The notes beneath the pieces were generated by a model, which was given only the letters and a program-made list of their open reading frames with translations, did no database searches and was not told the DNA's origin. A stretch of 64,000 nt of DNA from a virus: IMG/VR virus record IMGVR_UViG_3300020469_000023, positions 1-64,000 of that record. One strand, given 5' to 3'. Both the position numbers and the translations under genes were made by a program. This document shows positions 40,448 to 49,527 of the stretch, one piece after another. Each line of letters starts with the position of its first letter. Position 1 is the first letter of the stretch.

Positions 40448-43155
40448 TTTCCGAGTAGTCTTTTTAGACCTTGAACTGTCATTTTCTTATCGTTCATTGC
40501 AGTTTGAACTTTAAGTCTGTCTTGTGGTTTACGAATTGCATCAAACTTTTTCATCATCATCTTAGCATCTGCTGGTTTCAACATTACTTTTTTACCATTT
40601 CGTAATTCTATTTGTGCAGGTCTTTGTAAATCTGTAACTTTTCTTATTTGCATAACAACATTTTTATCTGCGGCCTTTCTGTCATCTTTAGTTGCAACAC
40701 CGTAACCATCATCGTCTTTATCTTTACGTTTACCCATATCTCTCATTGCATCTGCTTTTGCACGAGACATAGATTCTGTATTTATTGCCTTTTCTAAATC
40801 ATCTGCCTGTTTTGCATGAGTCTTAGAACCACCTCTTAACTTCTTAACTAAGTCTTTGACAAATGGTTTGTCTTTGGCATCTAATGCTTCTGACTTAGGT
40901 TTCTCATGAGTATAACCCATTTTACCAAACTTCATATGGTCAGCATATGTATTTGCCATGACTTCTTTATCACCCTTATACATTTTATGTGGTTTAAAGT
41001 CTTTCTCATCTGCACATTCATTCTTAGGTTTCTCACCTCGTTCTTTCTTAGAGATTGCAATTGCGGCCTGTTGTGCGGGAGATACTGCTTCTATTTTATA
41101 TTTTTTACCATAATTAGTCATAAGTGTTTTTAATGCTTTTAAATCTCTTTTGTCATAGGCATTTCCCAAAGCAAGATAAAGTGTAGAATCAATTTGTCCT
41201 TTTGGTTTAACAATCTTAGCAATTTTTTCTTGTTCTGCTTTACCCAATCTAGGGAATCTTTCTTTAACTCTTTGTAATATTGCTTTTTGGTTAGGTGATA
41301 CTGCTTCTTTTTGCATTAACATTTTAGTATTAAGAGTTCCAATCATTTTAAGGATTGAGTCTCTTGCATCTAAAACTTTTTTATAGTCTTTGTTATGTCT
41401 TGTATCTTTTAATTCTTTATCACCTATAGTTGCAATCTTTTGATAAGTTTGTAAAACCTTTTGCATGTCTTTGGAGAGTTTTTTCATTGCATCTACTTCT
41501 TGTCTTGTGACTTCTTGTAAATCAGTTGACTCTTTTCTTGATTTACCAGCAACTTTCATTGTAAGATTAACAAGTCCTGGTAATTTAAGTGTGTCCATTC
41601 TTTTCTTGTTCTGTGAATTAACTTTGTCATATACAGATGCTATCATACTTGCAGTTGTTAAGTCAAGTTGCATACCGTCTATTTTCATCATAGATTTTTT
41701 CTTAACTACTTGACGAACCTTCTTCATAGTTGCAGACTCTTCGTTAAGTGGTGTACCTGATTTATAACCTTCGTATATCAAACTGAATATTAATCCATTA
41801 CTTGCTTGTAAAATAACTTCATAAACATCGTCCCTAATTGCAGTATCTAAATCTGCAAACAAGTTTAATTCTTTAGGGTCTCTCATTATCTTTTTACCCT
41901 TTTTAGTAATAGTCATTCCTTTTGAGATTACATCAATTATCTTCTTAATTTTTGGGGCGTCCATTTCATCTCTCGGTTCACCTTTACCAAAAGCGGCGCC
42001 TTTCTTAGCGGCACCTCTTCTATCTTGGTTCATTATTCTTGCAAGTGACCTAACAATAAGAGAAGTATTCGGGTCTTTTATTTTATGTTTACCGTCTTTC
42101 TTTTTCTGAAGCATGTCCATGACATCATCATGTTCCATTGCTGGACCCGATGCTCTAGATTTTTTGAATTTGGTTCTAATTTTTCGTTCAAGACCGTCTT
42201 GGCCTGGTTTTAGTGCAAATTGTTTTTCTAACAAGTCAAGTTGTTCTTCAAGAGAGTTTAGTTGTGCAAGTACATCTTCTGTTGCAGTATCTTTAGTTCT
42301 TTGTATTTCGTCTTTCTCTTGTTCTGCTTCTCTTTTATGTTTTGCTTTTAAGTCTGCCATTTCTTTTGCTCTTTCAACTGCATCTTCAATTAAAGACGGG
42401 TCTCCATAAGATGATTTACCTCTTGCCACTGCATCAAAGTCTCTTAACTGTTTCTTATTGCCACTCATAGTTACAAGAGTATCATTACCTTTTTTCTTAA
42501 ATGCTACTTTCAACTTCATTAACTTTGCAGATGAATTAAACTTGTCCATTTCAGGTTTTTGTATACCTTTAACTCGGTAAGTCATCGTATTTTCATTTAT
42601 CGATTCTTTCATAGCAGGTAGTTCACCCATTTTAATCGCCATTCTTGAGAAACCTTTTGGATTTTGTTTCTGCATTGACTGTAAAACTTTAACACTAGTC
42701 ATGTTCATAAGATTTGCAATACCGTCTATCTCTTTTCTATTTCTAGTTTTGAATAGTTTACCCAACTTATCTTCCATAGACTCTTCAAGGTCTTTTCTTT
42801 TTAAAACTTTAGTTTTCTTTACTTTACCAAGTGGTATACCATCTGGCATTGCAACAGAAGTTGTGCTTGTCATATCTTCGTTTGCAGTTTTAAGTGCTTG
42901 TTGAACAACAGGCATCTTTGAAAGACCTCTTTTAAGTTTTTCTATTTCTTTACTTGCGAGAGTATAATTACCACCTAAATCAAGTGCAAGTTCAATTGCT
43001 TTCTTAACTGTCTTGTCTTTAGCGGCCATTTTTGCTTTAGGATTATCTTTATAATACTTTGCAACTTCTTGACCCGTAAGTTTAGACTTACCCATTTTAG
43101 ATAATGGGTCTAACTTACCACCTTTAACTCTTTCAGATATGTCTCTGAACTTCAT
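40444..43155 (-). CDS. 903-residue Lys-rich internal-head polyprotein candidate
   Basis: Very basic and almost wholly helical. Recurring blocks suggest a string of modules: EAVSPNQKAI and EAVSPAQQAA, EVDAMKKLSKDMQ, and several E-[AS] junctions in short disordered linkers (for example DLEESMEDKL, LNEESATMKK). T4-like prohead proteases cut internal head proteins after Glu in such contexts, so this may be processed into several DNA-bound peptides in the capsid. No enzyme motif is visible. AGGAG lies upstream of the ATG. Confidence 0.65.
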   Translation of the reverse strand: MKFRDISERVKGGKLDPLSKMGKSKLTGQEVAKYYKDNPKAKMAAKDKTVKKAIELALDLGGNYTLASKEIEKLKRGLSKMPVVQQALKTANEDMTSTTSVAMPDGIPLGKVKKTKVLKRKDLEESMEDKLGKLFKTRNRKEIDGIANLMNMTSVKVLQSMQKQNPKGFSRMAIKMGELPAMKESINENTMTYRVKGIQKPEMDKFNSSAKLMKLKVAFKKKGNDTLVTMSGNKKQLRDFDAVARGKSSYGDPSLIEDAVERAKEMADLKAKHKREAEQEKDEIQRTKDTATEDVLAQLNSLEEQLDLLEKQFALKPGQDGLERKIRTKFKKSRASGPAMEHDDVMDMLQKKKDGKHKIKDPNTSLIVRSLARIMNQDRRGAAKKGAAFGKGEPRDEMDAPKIKKIIDVISKGMTITKKGKKIMRDPKELNLFADLDTAIRDDVYEVILQASNGLIFSLIYEGYKSGTPLNEESATMKKVRQVVKKKSMMKIDGMQLDLTTASMIASVYDKVNSQNKKRMDTLKLPGLVNLTMKVAGKSRKESTDLQEVTRQEVDAMKKLSKDMQKVLQTYQKIATIGDKELKDTRHNKDYKKVLDARDSILKMIGTLNTKMLMQKEAVSPNQKAILQRVKERFPRLGKAEQEKIAKIVKPKGQIDSTLYLALGNAYDKRDLKALKTLMTNYGKKYKIEAVSPAQQAAIAISKKERGEKPKNECADEKDFKPHKMYKGDKEVMANTYADHMKFGKMGYTHEKPKSEALDAKDKPFVKDLVKKLRGGSKTHAKQADDLEKAINTESMSRAKADAMRDMGKRKDKDDDGYGVATKDDRKAADKNVVMQIRKVTDLQRPAQIELRNGKKVMLKPADAKMMMKKFDAIRKPQDRLKVQTAMNDKKMTVQGLKRLLGK

Positions 43156-43163
43156 TGATACTC

Positions 43164-43430
43164 CTATCTAAATGCTACTGAAACTCCAAGAACTGCCGCG
43201 TTTGCCGCAAATATCTCGTCTGTCTTACCTTTTCTTACGTATATCTCTTGATTACCAGCAAGTGTAAAAGTTCCTATTGCCACTCCAGCAGAAGTTTCAA
43301 CTGTAACTAATCTTGCAGTACCACCACTATTAATAAGGCGAACTAATCCTGCTTTACCAAAATTACTACCATTAGTAGTCGATGTACCACATGCGGCCTC
43401 TGTTCCTAATACTTGAATATATCTTGCCAT
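43164..43430 (-). CDS. Small beta-rich structural protein
   Basis: 88 residues. MARYIQVLGTEAACGTSTTNG followed by alternating hydrophobic strands and Gly/Ala (ARLVTVETSAGVAIGTFTLAG) matches a marine T4-like phage family I remember, likely a decoration or virion protein. AGGAGAAAAAC precedes the ATG. Confidence 0.7.
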   Translation of the reverse strand: MARYIQVLGTEAACGTSTTNGSNFGKAGLVRLINSGGTARLVTVETSAGVAIGTFTLAGNQEIYVRKGKTDEIFAANAAVLGVSVAFR

Positions 43431-43439
43431 GTTTTTCTC

Positions 43440-43685
43440 CTAACCTAAATCTTGGTCGTGATTTAATTTAATACCTTTCTTTTTCTTAGTAATGAAGGCA
43501 TTAACTCTTGCCATACCCCATTGTGCTGGAGTTGTCCCTGGTCTATGACCAGTTCTCCATGCGGCAACACCTCTATCGAATACTTTTTTTAAAGTTTTAA
43601 ATGCAAATCCAGACTTTGATGCCTTGTTTTGAAGACCTTTAGTCGAACTTTCTTCTATTTCTGCATATTCTTTAAAAGATATCAT
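43440..43685 (-). CDS. DUF5824-like capsid-interior protein
   Basis: 81 residues from MISFKEYAEIEESS, which fits the shared targeting start; the long upstream frame is the shadow of the neighbour gene. The rest (KTLKKVFDRGVAAWRTGHRP followed by TTPAQWGMARVNAFITK) is the DUF5824 domain found in phage proteins. TATAAATA ends five bases upstream of the chosen ATG. Confidence 0.75.
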   Translation of the reverse strand: MISFKEYAEIEESSTKGLQNKASKSGFAFKTLKKVFDRGVAAWRTGHRPGTTPAQWGMARVNAFITKKKKGIKLNHDQDLG

Positions 43686-43690
43686 GTTTC

Positions 43691-43698
43691 TATTTATA
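43691..43698 (-). promoter_or_regulatory. T4-type late promoter box abutting a start codon
   Basis: Exact TATAAATA on the minus strand, five bases from the ATG at 43685. It falls in the short gap before the nucleotidyltransferase stop, so it is not explained by coding constraint. Confidence 0.6.
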
Positions 43699-43701
43699 CT
43701 A

Positions 43702-44940
43702 TTAGTCATCGCCAAACATTTGTTTGTATGATTTCGTATGTTTACTAAGTTTTGTTCCTTTCTTTCTTGCCTTTTTGTCTCCAGGTGCATCTTTGTATGC
43801 AGATGGATTATCATCGTCCATCTTACCATGTTTAGCAAAATGTGATGCTCTAGAACTTTTCGTTTTCTTTGCTACACCTTTATAGTAAACAGATGGTTGC
43901 GAACCTTCTTTATCTTTGACATCTTTATCTTGAGCAACTCTTGCCTTTTCTTTTTCCATGATAGTCGCAACGTCATCAACAATTTTTTCTGCAACACGTT
44001 TAGCAGTAGCAGTAGCAATTGCCATTTTTTTACTCATGTCCATTTTAGGGTTATCTTTTTCAATTGCTTTTGCTATCTCTTCTCTTTTCTTAAGTTCTGC
44101 TGGTGTTAGTTTCTTTTCAACAAGTTCTATTGCATCTAACCATTTACGTACTTTCTTTTTATCACTTGTTTCAATAATAACATAATTAGAACCTAATACT
44201 GTAATAACACCAACTTCTTCTGATTCTTTGATAACAACAGTATCGCCTATTTCATAAAGACTACCTTTGATGTAGTTCTCTCGAAGTTCGTTTAATTTAC
44301 CAAGGTCAACATGACGTTTGAACTTTTTCTCTTCTTTAAGTCCCATGCCTTTACGAACATCATTAAATAACTTACGAGTATCTTTATCATTCATTGTGCT
44401 TGGTACACCTTGAGAGAATGCAGTATAATCATTTTGTTGAGCATTTGCTCTTTGTTTTGATGCAGACATACCAGCAACTCCTTCAGCATCTGGGTCACGT
44501 TCACCTGCAGACAATACATTAATTGATTCAAAGTTGTAGAAACCATGTCTACCTTTGACACCATTATACTTTTTCAATAGTGTGTCAAACTCTCTAACTC
44601 TATCAGAACCAACAATCATATTTACTTTACGATATCCTTGGTCATATAGTTCTGTTACAGCATCAAAGGCAGTTCTTATCTTTTTATTAATGATAATACT
44701 TCTACCATGTTTTGGAAACATTTTTCGCATATGTTTGATTTTATCTGAGTAAGATAGTGGGTCTTTCTTTGGATTAGATACTTGTGAAGTAAAAACTTTA
44801 TAGTCATTTCTACCAGATTTCTTTGCTAAATTTTCAAGTACTTTACCATGTCCAATAGTAGGTGGATTCATTCTACCAAACGTGAAGAATACCTCTCTTT
44901 CTGCTTCAATTAAATATTGTGAAAAGTTTTTGATTGCCAT
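43702..44940 (-). CDS. Nucleotidyltransferase with capsid-targeting-like N-terminus
   Basis: 412 residues. The first dozen residues (MAIKNFSQYLIEAER) fit a cleavable targeting peptide. Then FFTFGRMNPPTIGHGKVL gives the HxGH-type motif (here HGK after G) of the NMN/cytidylyltransferase superfamily. VNMIVGSDRVREFDTLL and ISKQR-like SASKQRANA complete the core (about 15-190). A KOW-like segment and a basic C-terminal tail follow. Substrate (NMN, phosphopantetheine or a sugar phosphate) is not determined. An enzyme carried within the head is inferred. Confidence 0.8.
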   Translation of the reverse strand: MAIKNFSQYLIEAEREVFFTFGRMNPPTIGHGKVLENLAKKSGRNDYKVFTSQVSNPKKDPLSYSDKIKHMRKMFPKHGRSIIINKKIRTAFDAVTELYDQGYRKVNMIVGSDRVREFDTLLKKYNGVKGRHGFYNFESINVLSAGERDPDAEGVAGMSASKQRANAQQNDYTAFSQGVPSTMNDKDTRKLFNDVRKGMGLKEEKKFKRHVDLGKLNELRENYIKGSLYEIGDTVVIKESEEVGVITVLGSNYVIIETSDKKKVRKWLDAIELVEKKLTPAELKKREEIAKAIEKDNPKMDMSKKMAIATATAKRVAEKIVDDVATIMEKEKARVAQDKDVKDKEGSQPSVYYKGVAKKTKSSRASHFAKHGKMDDDNPSAYKDAPGDKKARKKGTKLSKHTKSYKQMFGDD

Positions 44941-44946
44941 GATATA

Positions 44947-45309
44947 TTACTTATCTTCTTTAGATTTCTTTTTCTTTGCTAACTCATCTTTCCTTACTTG
45001 TGGTAAAATCTTTACAGCAAACTTTTTAATCTTATTTTTCATTTTGTCAAGTTTTTTCTCAATCTCATTTCTTCGAGCAAGAGATACTTGTTGAGGTGCT
45101 TGACCTTTAGTTATTTTCTTAAAGAACTTTAGACGTGCTTTTTTCAATGCACGTTTCTTTAGTTTCTCAGGTGATGCTATTTTACGGGCCGCTTTCTTTC
45201 GACCCATTGCGATTTTTGCCTTGATTTTTTTGAATTGACGAGACCTCTTCAACCTTTGTTGAACTGTCATTGCTTCGTCTGTAGTTGTGAACTCTTTAAA
45301 TGATTTCAT
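44947..45309 (-). CDS. Very basic capsid-interior protein
   Basis: 120 residues. Starts MKSFKEFTTTDEA, matching the targeting signature with a possible cut before Ala. The remainder is Lys/Arg-rich (MTVQQRLKRSRQFKKIKAK and RKKAARKIASPEKLKKR), consistent with a packaged DNA-binding protein. It recalls a block found in other marine T4-like phages. Confidence 0.7.
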   Translation of the reverse strand: MKSFKEFTTTDEAMTVQQRLKRSRQFKKIKAKIAMGRKKAARKIASPEKLKKRALKKARLKFFKKITKGQAPQQVSLARRNEIEKKLDKMKNKIKKFAVKILPQVRKDELAKKKKSKEDK

Positions 45310-45310
45310 T

Positions 45311-47557
45311 TTACCTCGGTTTATCCCATCCTTTCAATATATTAGCAGAAAAGTTATTATAAGAAAATTCTAATCTATCAACTAACTTAACTGCACCACC
45401 ACCTAACTTATCAATAGCAACATATCCTTCTGCACCTGTTGTTTTATAACCATTTCTTGTTTTTACAAATGCATCTATATTGCTAATGTTGTTTAATCTA
45501 TTTATAAGTTTTAGTTTTGCGAGAACTATATTCTTCTGTAAATCAAACATATTGACAAGCGAAACTCTATTTTGTGGTGAAAAGAACTTTAAAATTGTGT
45601 CTAATTTATCTTGTTGTGTTTGTTTTCCTTTTGCAGTTTTACGTTTGTCCATTTCTTTTTTATATTTATTCTCAATCCAACGTATCAATCTTGCAGTATG
45701 TTTCTTACTGTCTGGTAACATTTGCCCTGCTCTAACAAAAGTATTATTGTATTGTTCGATTAATTGTGCAAGTTCTGGATTCTTTTCTAGTTCTCGAAGT
45801 GTATCACCAGCGACTTTGTTAAAAAGAAAACCAGCAGTACTTAAATAACCTGTAACTTCTGTTGTTTCTTTTTCATTCATTGTTGCCTCACCAGCGCCAC
45901 TTAGTTCTGCATCTTGCGACCAAACTGCTGGAGAAGATGGTATCTTTTTCACACCATACGATGCTTTCATTGATGCAAAGTCTTTACCTTTATATGTTGT
46001 ATGCCAAACTATACCAATCTGTGACTTAGTAATACGTTTGGCCGCTTCTGTACCTGATTCAACTGCATAGACAATTGTGTTTGGGTGAAATGTAATATAC
46101 TGCTTACCATCTATTTTAGTTTTACTTAAGTCTTGTTTTGAGTATAAGAAGTCTCCTTGTATGACATCTTTAATACCAAGATTCTTTAAATGCTTCAATG
46201 CAAGTTTTAGTTTCTCTGCTAAATCGCCTGAAGTATCAGCATCAATATCAGCATTTGATTTATATACTTTTGGATTCTTAGCAAAGATACCTTTCTTAGC
46301 AACAAAGAACTTACCATCACTTGGGTCTTCACCACAGAAGATTGCTGGTGCACCATCCCACTTAACTGACATCTTAGTTGATGATTTACCTGCTAACATA
46401 TCACGTATACTTCTCAAGGCATTGATTGCCTCTCTTGTACCTTTGACTCCACCATACAAAACTTTATCTTCTATATGTGTCATGTGTGTATTCTTTTCTT
46501 CTGGTAAGAAAAGACTTTTGTAAGATTCTGTCTGAAATGGTGTCAACTTACGATACTTTTTATTGTTCTTCGGGTGATATTCCATGTAGTCTTCGTTTCT
46601 TTCTTTAGTTTTCTTTTTCATCTTATTAATATATGTACGATAGATTGCCGCTTCTGCAGATTTACCCATTTCTTTTGCACGTTGTTCCATAGCAACTGCC
46701 GCTTGGATTTTGTGTGCATGTTTTTTACCAGAGTTTTCTATCTTCTTAACACTTGCTCTTGCAGTTTCAACGTCTTTAAATCCTAATCCATGTATTGTAC
46801 CTTTAGGGTTTTCATCTGTATATAAATCAGAATGTTTTTTAGAGTTAGCGGGTTGACCTTTCTTTCTAGGTATTCTAGGGTTTGTCTCTTCTTTCTGAGT
46901 CTTTATCCACTTTTGTGCAATTGGATTCATAGGTTTCTTGTCTGCAAATTGTTTTATTATTCTAAATGCTCTAGTTGTTTCTTTATTATAGTCTTTTCCA
47001 TCTGAGTTGTCAACTATTGTCAATCTACTTTTAAATGCTCTTTGATATTTACCAACGTTTCTTTGAACATTGTCCCACATCTTTGCAACTTCTTTCGGGT
47101 CTAGTTTTCTTGCTCTTTCCATATTTCTACGTAAAGCAGTTTCTTTATCTGTGTTGACAAATATCATTGCAGTAGAATAACCTAATTCTTTTAGTTTTTC
47201 ATTCTGTCTAATTATTTTATCTGCATCACGCCCTGTACCATCAATGACTAAACCAAGTCTGCCTTTCATATACATCATTTGTTGTTTTGCAGTCAACTCT
47301 TTTGCTTTAGTTCTTATATCTTGACCACCAACAGAAAAAATATTATCAGGGTTCATTTCTAGACCTGCTTGATTCATTGCACGTTCAAATGCAGTATCAG
47401 AATTTACAACTTTAAAACCTAAAGATGTAAGTCCTGTTTTACCAACAATAAATGATTTACCACTACCTGGTCCACCAGCAAGAAAGATTGCTTTGAAGAT
47501 TGCAGGGTCATTAACACCTTCTTCAACTTCTGCTATGTGTTCATTAAAACTTAACAT
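45311..47557 (-). CDS. P-loop kinase fused to ligase-like nucleotidyltransferase (DUF6321/DUF6267-like)
   Basis: 748 residues. A targeting-like start (MLSFNEHIAEVEEG) is followed by a kinase domain (Walker A GGPGSGKS 28-35, LVIDGTGR near 103-110) of the PNK/zeta type. A linker domain (about 225-315; HSDLYTDENPKGTIHGLG) resembles DUF6321. The C-terminal half has SVKWDGAPAIF with the K-x-D-G of covalent nucleotidyltransferases at 399-402. A later EGYV (near 710) and VKLVDR could be motifs IV and V. Together these suggest a nucleic-acid end-healing and sealing enzyme. The ligase assignment is my reading of the motifs, not a known annotation. Confidence 0.7.
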   Translation of the reverse strand: MLSFNEHIAEVEEGVNDPAIFKAIFLAGGPGSGKSFIVGKTGLTSLGFKVVNSDTAFERAMNQAGLEMNPDNIFSVGGQDIRTKAKELTAKQQMMYMKGRLGLVIDGTGRDADKIIRQNEKLKELGYSTAMIFVNTDKETALRRNMERARKLDPKEVAKMWDNVQRNVGKYQRAFKSRLTIVDNSDGKDYNKETTRAFRIIKQFADKKPMNPIAQKWIKTQKEETNPRIPRKKGQPANSKKHSDLYTDENPKGTIHGLGFKDVETARASVKKIENSGKKHAHKIQAAVAMEQRAKEMGKSAEAAIYRTYINKMKKKTKERNEDYMEYHPKNNKKYRKLTPFQTESYKSLFLPEEKNTHMTHIEDKVLYGGVKGTREAINALRSIRDMLAGKSSTKMSVKWDGAPAIFCGEDPSDGKFFVAKKGIFAKNPKVYKSNADIDADTSGDLAEKLKLALKHLKNLGIKDVIQGDFLYSKQDLSKTKIDGKQYITFHPNTIVYAVESGTEAAKRITKSQIGIVWHTTYKGKDFASMKASYGVKKIPSSPAVWSQDAELSGAGEATMNEKETTEVTGYLSTAGFLFNKVAGDTLRELEKNPELAQLIEQYNNTFVRAGQMLPDSKKHTARLIRWIENKYKKEMDKRKTAKGKQTQQDKLDTILKFFSPQNRVSLVNMFDLQKNIVLAKLKLINRLNNISNIDAFVKTRNGYKTTGAEGYVAIDKLGGGAVKLVDRLEFSYNNFSANILKGWDKPR
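46985..47013 (-). promoter_or_regulatory. Internal sigma70-like promoter
   Basis: Minus-strand TTGACA (47008-47013), 17 bp, TATAAT (46985-46990), both perfect, inside the kinase-domain coding sequence. Its purpose in a late gene is unclear; it may be fortuitous. Confidence 0.4.
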
Positions 47558-48644
47558 TTCTTTTTACTCTAATATCTGGTATCGCACCAAGAAAAGATGT
47601 AAGTTGTCTCAAACCTTTTTTAAAAAAGTTTGTAACTTTACTCCATGTTTTACTTACAAATGATTTAACTTTATTTAATATGTTAAATTCAACTAATGTT
47701 TCTTTTTCATTTGTATCTAATTCTTCTGTCATAGAGTCTACTATTAATGAAATTACTGACCAGAAAAAATATTCTCCAGTTCCACCTTTTTCATTAGTCG
47801 GAGATACAAGTTCTTTTTTAGTTCGTTGTGATGTTTTAAACCTTGTTTGAAGTTTCATTGCAGTTGCTATTTTTTCACAATAACTATCATCATTAACATC
47901 ATGAATTTCTACTTTTCCACCGTCAGCAGTAGAGACCAACATTAAGTCTGCAGATGCTGGACTACTTTTACCAAATTTTTCATAACCTGACATTGCTTCT
48001 CTGGCAAATTCTATTTTAAATTCTTTAGACTGATTAAATAAATTACCAAGTTCTTTCATACAATCTTTGTGTGCTTTTTCCGCGGCATTAACTACTTTGT
48101 TTGTACCCGCTTTAATTAAAGGTCTAATTTTTGAAGGTGCTAATGTATTTTTTACAAAACCTTCTAATACTTGATTTGTTTTTTTATATTGTGGACTTTT
48201 TACTAAATCTGAATTAGAATTTTTAACTGCCGCTTGAAACGTTGCAGTTGATTCTGCTTTACCGCCAGACATTAGTTGTGCTAAACCTATTTTAACTGAA
48301 AAGTTTTTATCACCTATTTTTACATCTGTTTTTGGTGTAGTATCAGAAGCATCATATGATTTCCAAAAATCTGTTAAACTAGATTTTGTTCTACCAAATA
48401 CTTCTGCTTTTTTATTTTTTAGTTGTGGGTAATCTTTTAGTATTTTTGTTGCAATTAATTCACCTGTTTTTTTGGCACTTGGAGTATTTTCTATTTTATC
48501 GTAAAGTTGTTGTTTAATACCATAATCTTCTGTAGATTCCATTACTCTTTTAGTTACAGTATAAAAACCCATAACTATTGCCGCTTCATAATCTTCTGCT
48601 TTTAATTTTGCTTCTGTCAAAAAATTATTTTTAAATGAATGCAT
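47544..48644 (-). CDS. Capsid-interior candidate, possible PD-(D/E)XK-like nuclease
   Basis: 366 residues. The start MHSFKNNFLTEAK fits the targeting signature (cut possible at TE/A). A central stretch FGRTKSSLTDFW, then TPKTDVKIGDKNFSVKIG, has the D-(x)n-K spacing of a PD-(D/E)XK active site, although the Glu/Gln before the last Lys is missing. The C-terminal 60 residues are amphipathic and basic (VSKTWSKVTNFFKKGLRQL), possibly membrane- or DNA-binding. Nuclease function is tentative. It overlaps the kinase-ligase gene by 14 bases. Confidence 0.6.
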   Translation of the reverse strand: MHSFKNNFLTEAKLKAEDYEAAIVMGFYTVTKRVMESTEDYGIKQQLYDKIENTPSAKKTGELIATKILKDYPQLKNKKAEVFGRTKSSLTDFWKSYDASDTTPKTDVKIGDKNFSVKIGLAQLMSGGKAESTATFQAAVKNSNSDLVKSPQYKKTNQVLEGFVKNTLAPSKIRPLIKAGTNKVVNAAEKAHKDCMKELGNLFNQSKEFKIEFAREAMSGYEKFGKSSPASADLMLVSTADGGKVEIHDVNDDSYCEKIATAMKLQTRFKTSQRTKKELVSPTNEKGGTGEYFFWSVISLIVDSMTEELDTNEKETLVEFNILNKVKSFVSKTWSKVTNFFKKGLRQLTSFLGAIPDIRVKRNVKF

Positions 48645-48816
48645 ATCCGAACTCTGTTAATATCTGTTGTTTATCTATTGCTTCATCAAGAGGCAATCTC
48701 TGTATTGTTGATGTAAAGTTGAAAAATTCTGTGATGATTACAGTATCATCTTCTAGAATTGAAAAGTTGACGAAGTGTCCTTCGTCTTCCATTGTTCCTG
48801 CCCAACATTGTGTCAT
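48631..48816 (-). CDS. Small late protein, unknown
   Basis: 61 residues, acidic, beta-rich by appearance (HFVNFSILEDDTVIITEFFN). TATAAATA ends six bases upstream of its ATG. It overlaps the following gene by 14 bases. No family recognised. Confidence 0.6.
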   Translation of the reverse strand: MTQCWAGTMEDEGHFVNFSILEDDTVIITEFFNFTSTIQRLPLDEAIDKQQILTEFGYAFI

Positions 48817-48822
48817 AACTAC

Positions 48823-48830
48823 TATTTATA
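48823..48830 (-). promoter_or_regulatory. T4-type late promoter box close to a start codon
   Basis: Exact TATAAATA on the minus strand, six bases upstream of the ATG at 48816, in the short gap after the exonuclease gene. It should start transcription of the capsid-interior gene block running down to 34948. Confidence 0.65.
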
Positions 48831-48834
48831 ATAG

Positions 48835-49527
48835 TTAAAATTTGACACTAGTGTTTTCTTCGTTCCATTGAGCAATTACTGATTTTAGTGGTGTGACCCA
48901 GTTATCTCTATGTTCAATATAGACAATAGGGTCTCTGTCATCAACTGCAATTAGAGTTACGAGTTGAGTAATAGGTAATTGTGTTCGTTCTTCCCACATA
49001 ATCGCATATGCAGATTCTTGCATGAAGTAGTTATGACACCACTGTTTCTTTTTATACTTACGACTTGTTTTGAAATCAATAATAGATAGTTTGCCCTGCC
49101 ATTCTGCAACACAATCGACTCTACCTGCAACCCCTAGATAATTAGAATAAAGTGGTGCCTCTTGAGCATGAATATTGTTTATGTTTTCATCTAGAATAGG
49201 TCTTATCTTTTGAAACGTTTCTATATTGTTTGGCATTACGCCATCTAAATAATCAGCATCATTGTCTAGATACTTTTCGCAAACTGTATGAACTGCAGTA
49301 CCACGATTCGCCGCACGAGTTGATATCTTATTTGCTTCTACTTCACCGACTCTTTTACGCCACTTTGCAATACTATCTCTACTGAGTATTGATAATACTG
49401 TAGTAATCGATGGTAAGTCTATACCTTCGGGTGTGTGATACTTACGACCTTCATCTGTCGTTACAGCATTCATTTCAGTTAATTCTACTGGAATATGGTT
49501 AAAATTTTGTTTCTCTTTCATATGCAT
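48835..49527 (-). CDS. RecB-like PD-(D/E)XK exonuclease
   Basis: 230 residues. Early ITTVLSILSRDSIAKWRKRVG and ANRGTAVHTVCEKYL (the His helix), then VAGRVDCVAEWQGKLSIIDFKTSRK with the D...D-x-K catalytic set, and QESAYAIMWEE (motif after the site). This is the Cas4/RecB-like nuclease common to marine T4-like phages. It probably processes DNA ends in replication or recombination. An alternative ATG is at 49521. Confidence 0.85.
   Translation of the reverse strand: MHMKEKQNFNHIPVELTEMNAVTTDEGRKYHTPEGIDLPSITTVLSILSRDSIAKWRKRVGEVEANKISTRAANRGTAVHTVCEKYLDNDADYLDGVMPNNIETFQKIRPILDENINNIHAQEAPLYSNYLGVAGRVDCVAEWQGKLSIIDFKTSRKYKKKQWCHNYFMQESAYAIMWEERTQLPITQLVTLIAVDDRDPIVYIEHRDNWVTPLKSVIAQWNEENTSVKF

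Noticed and set aside
45499-45506. TATAAATA on the minus strand inside the kinase-ligase gene
   Set aside because: It is 190 bp from the next start and inside coding sequence of AT-rich codons; not strong enough to call a late promoter.
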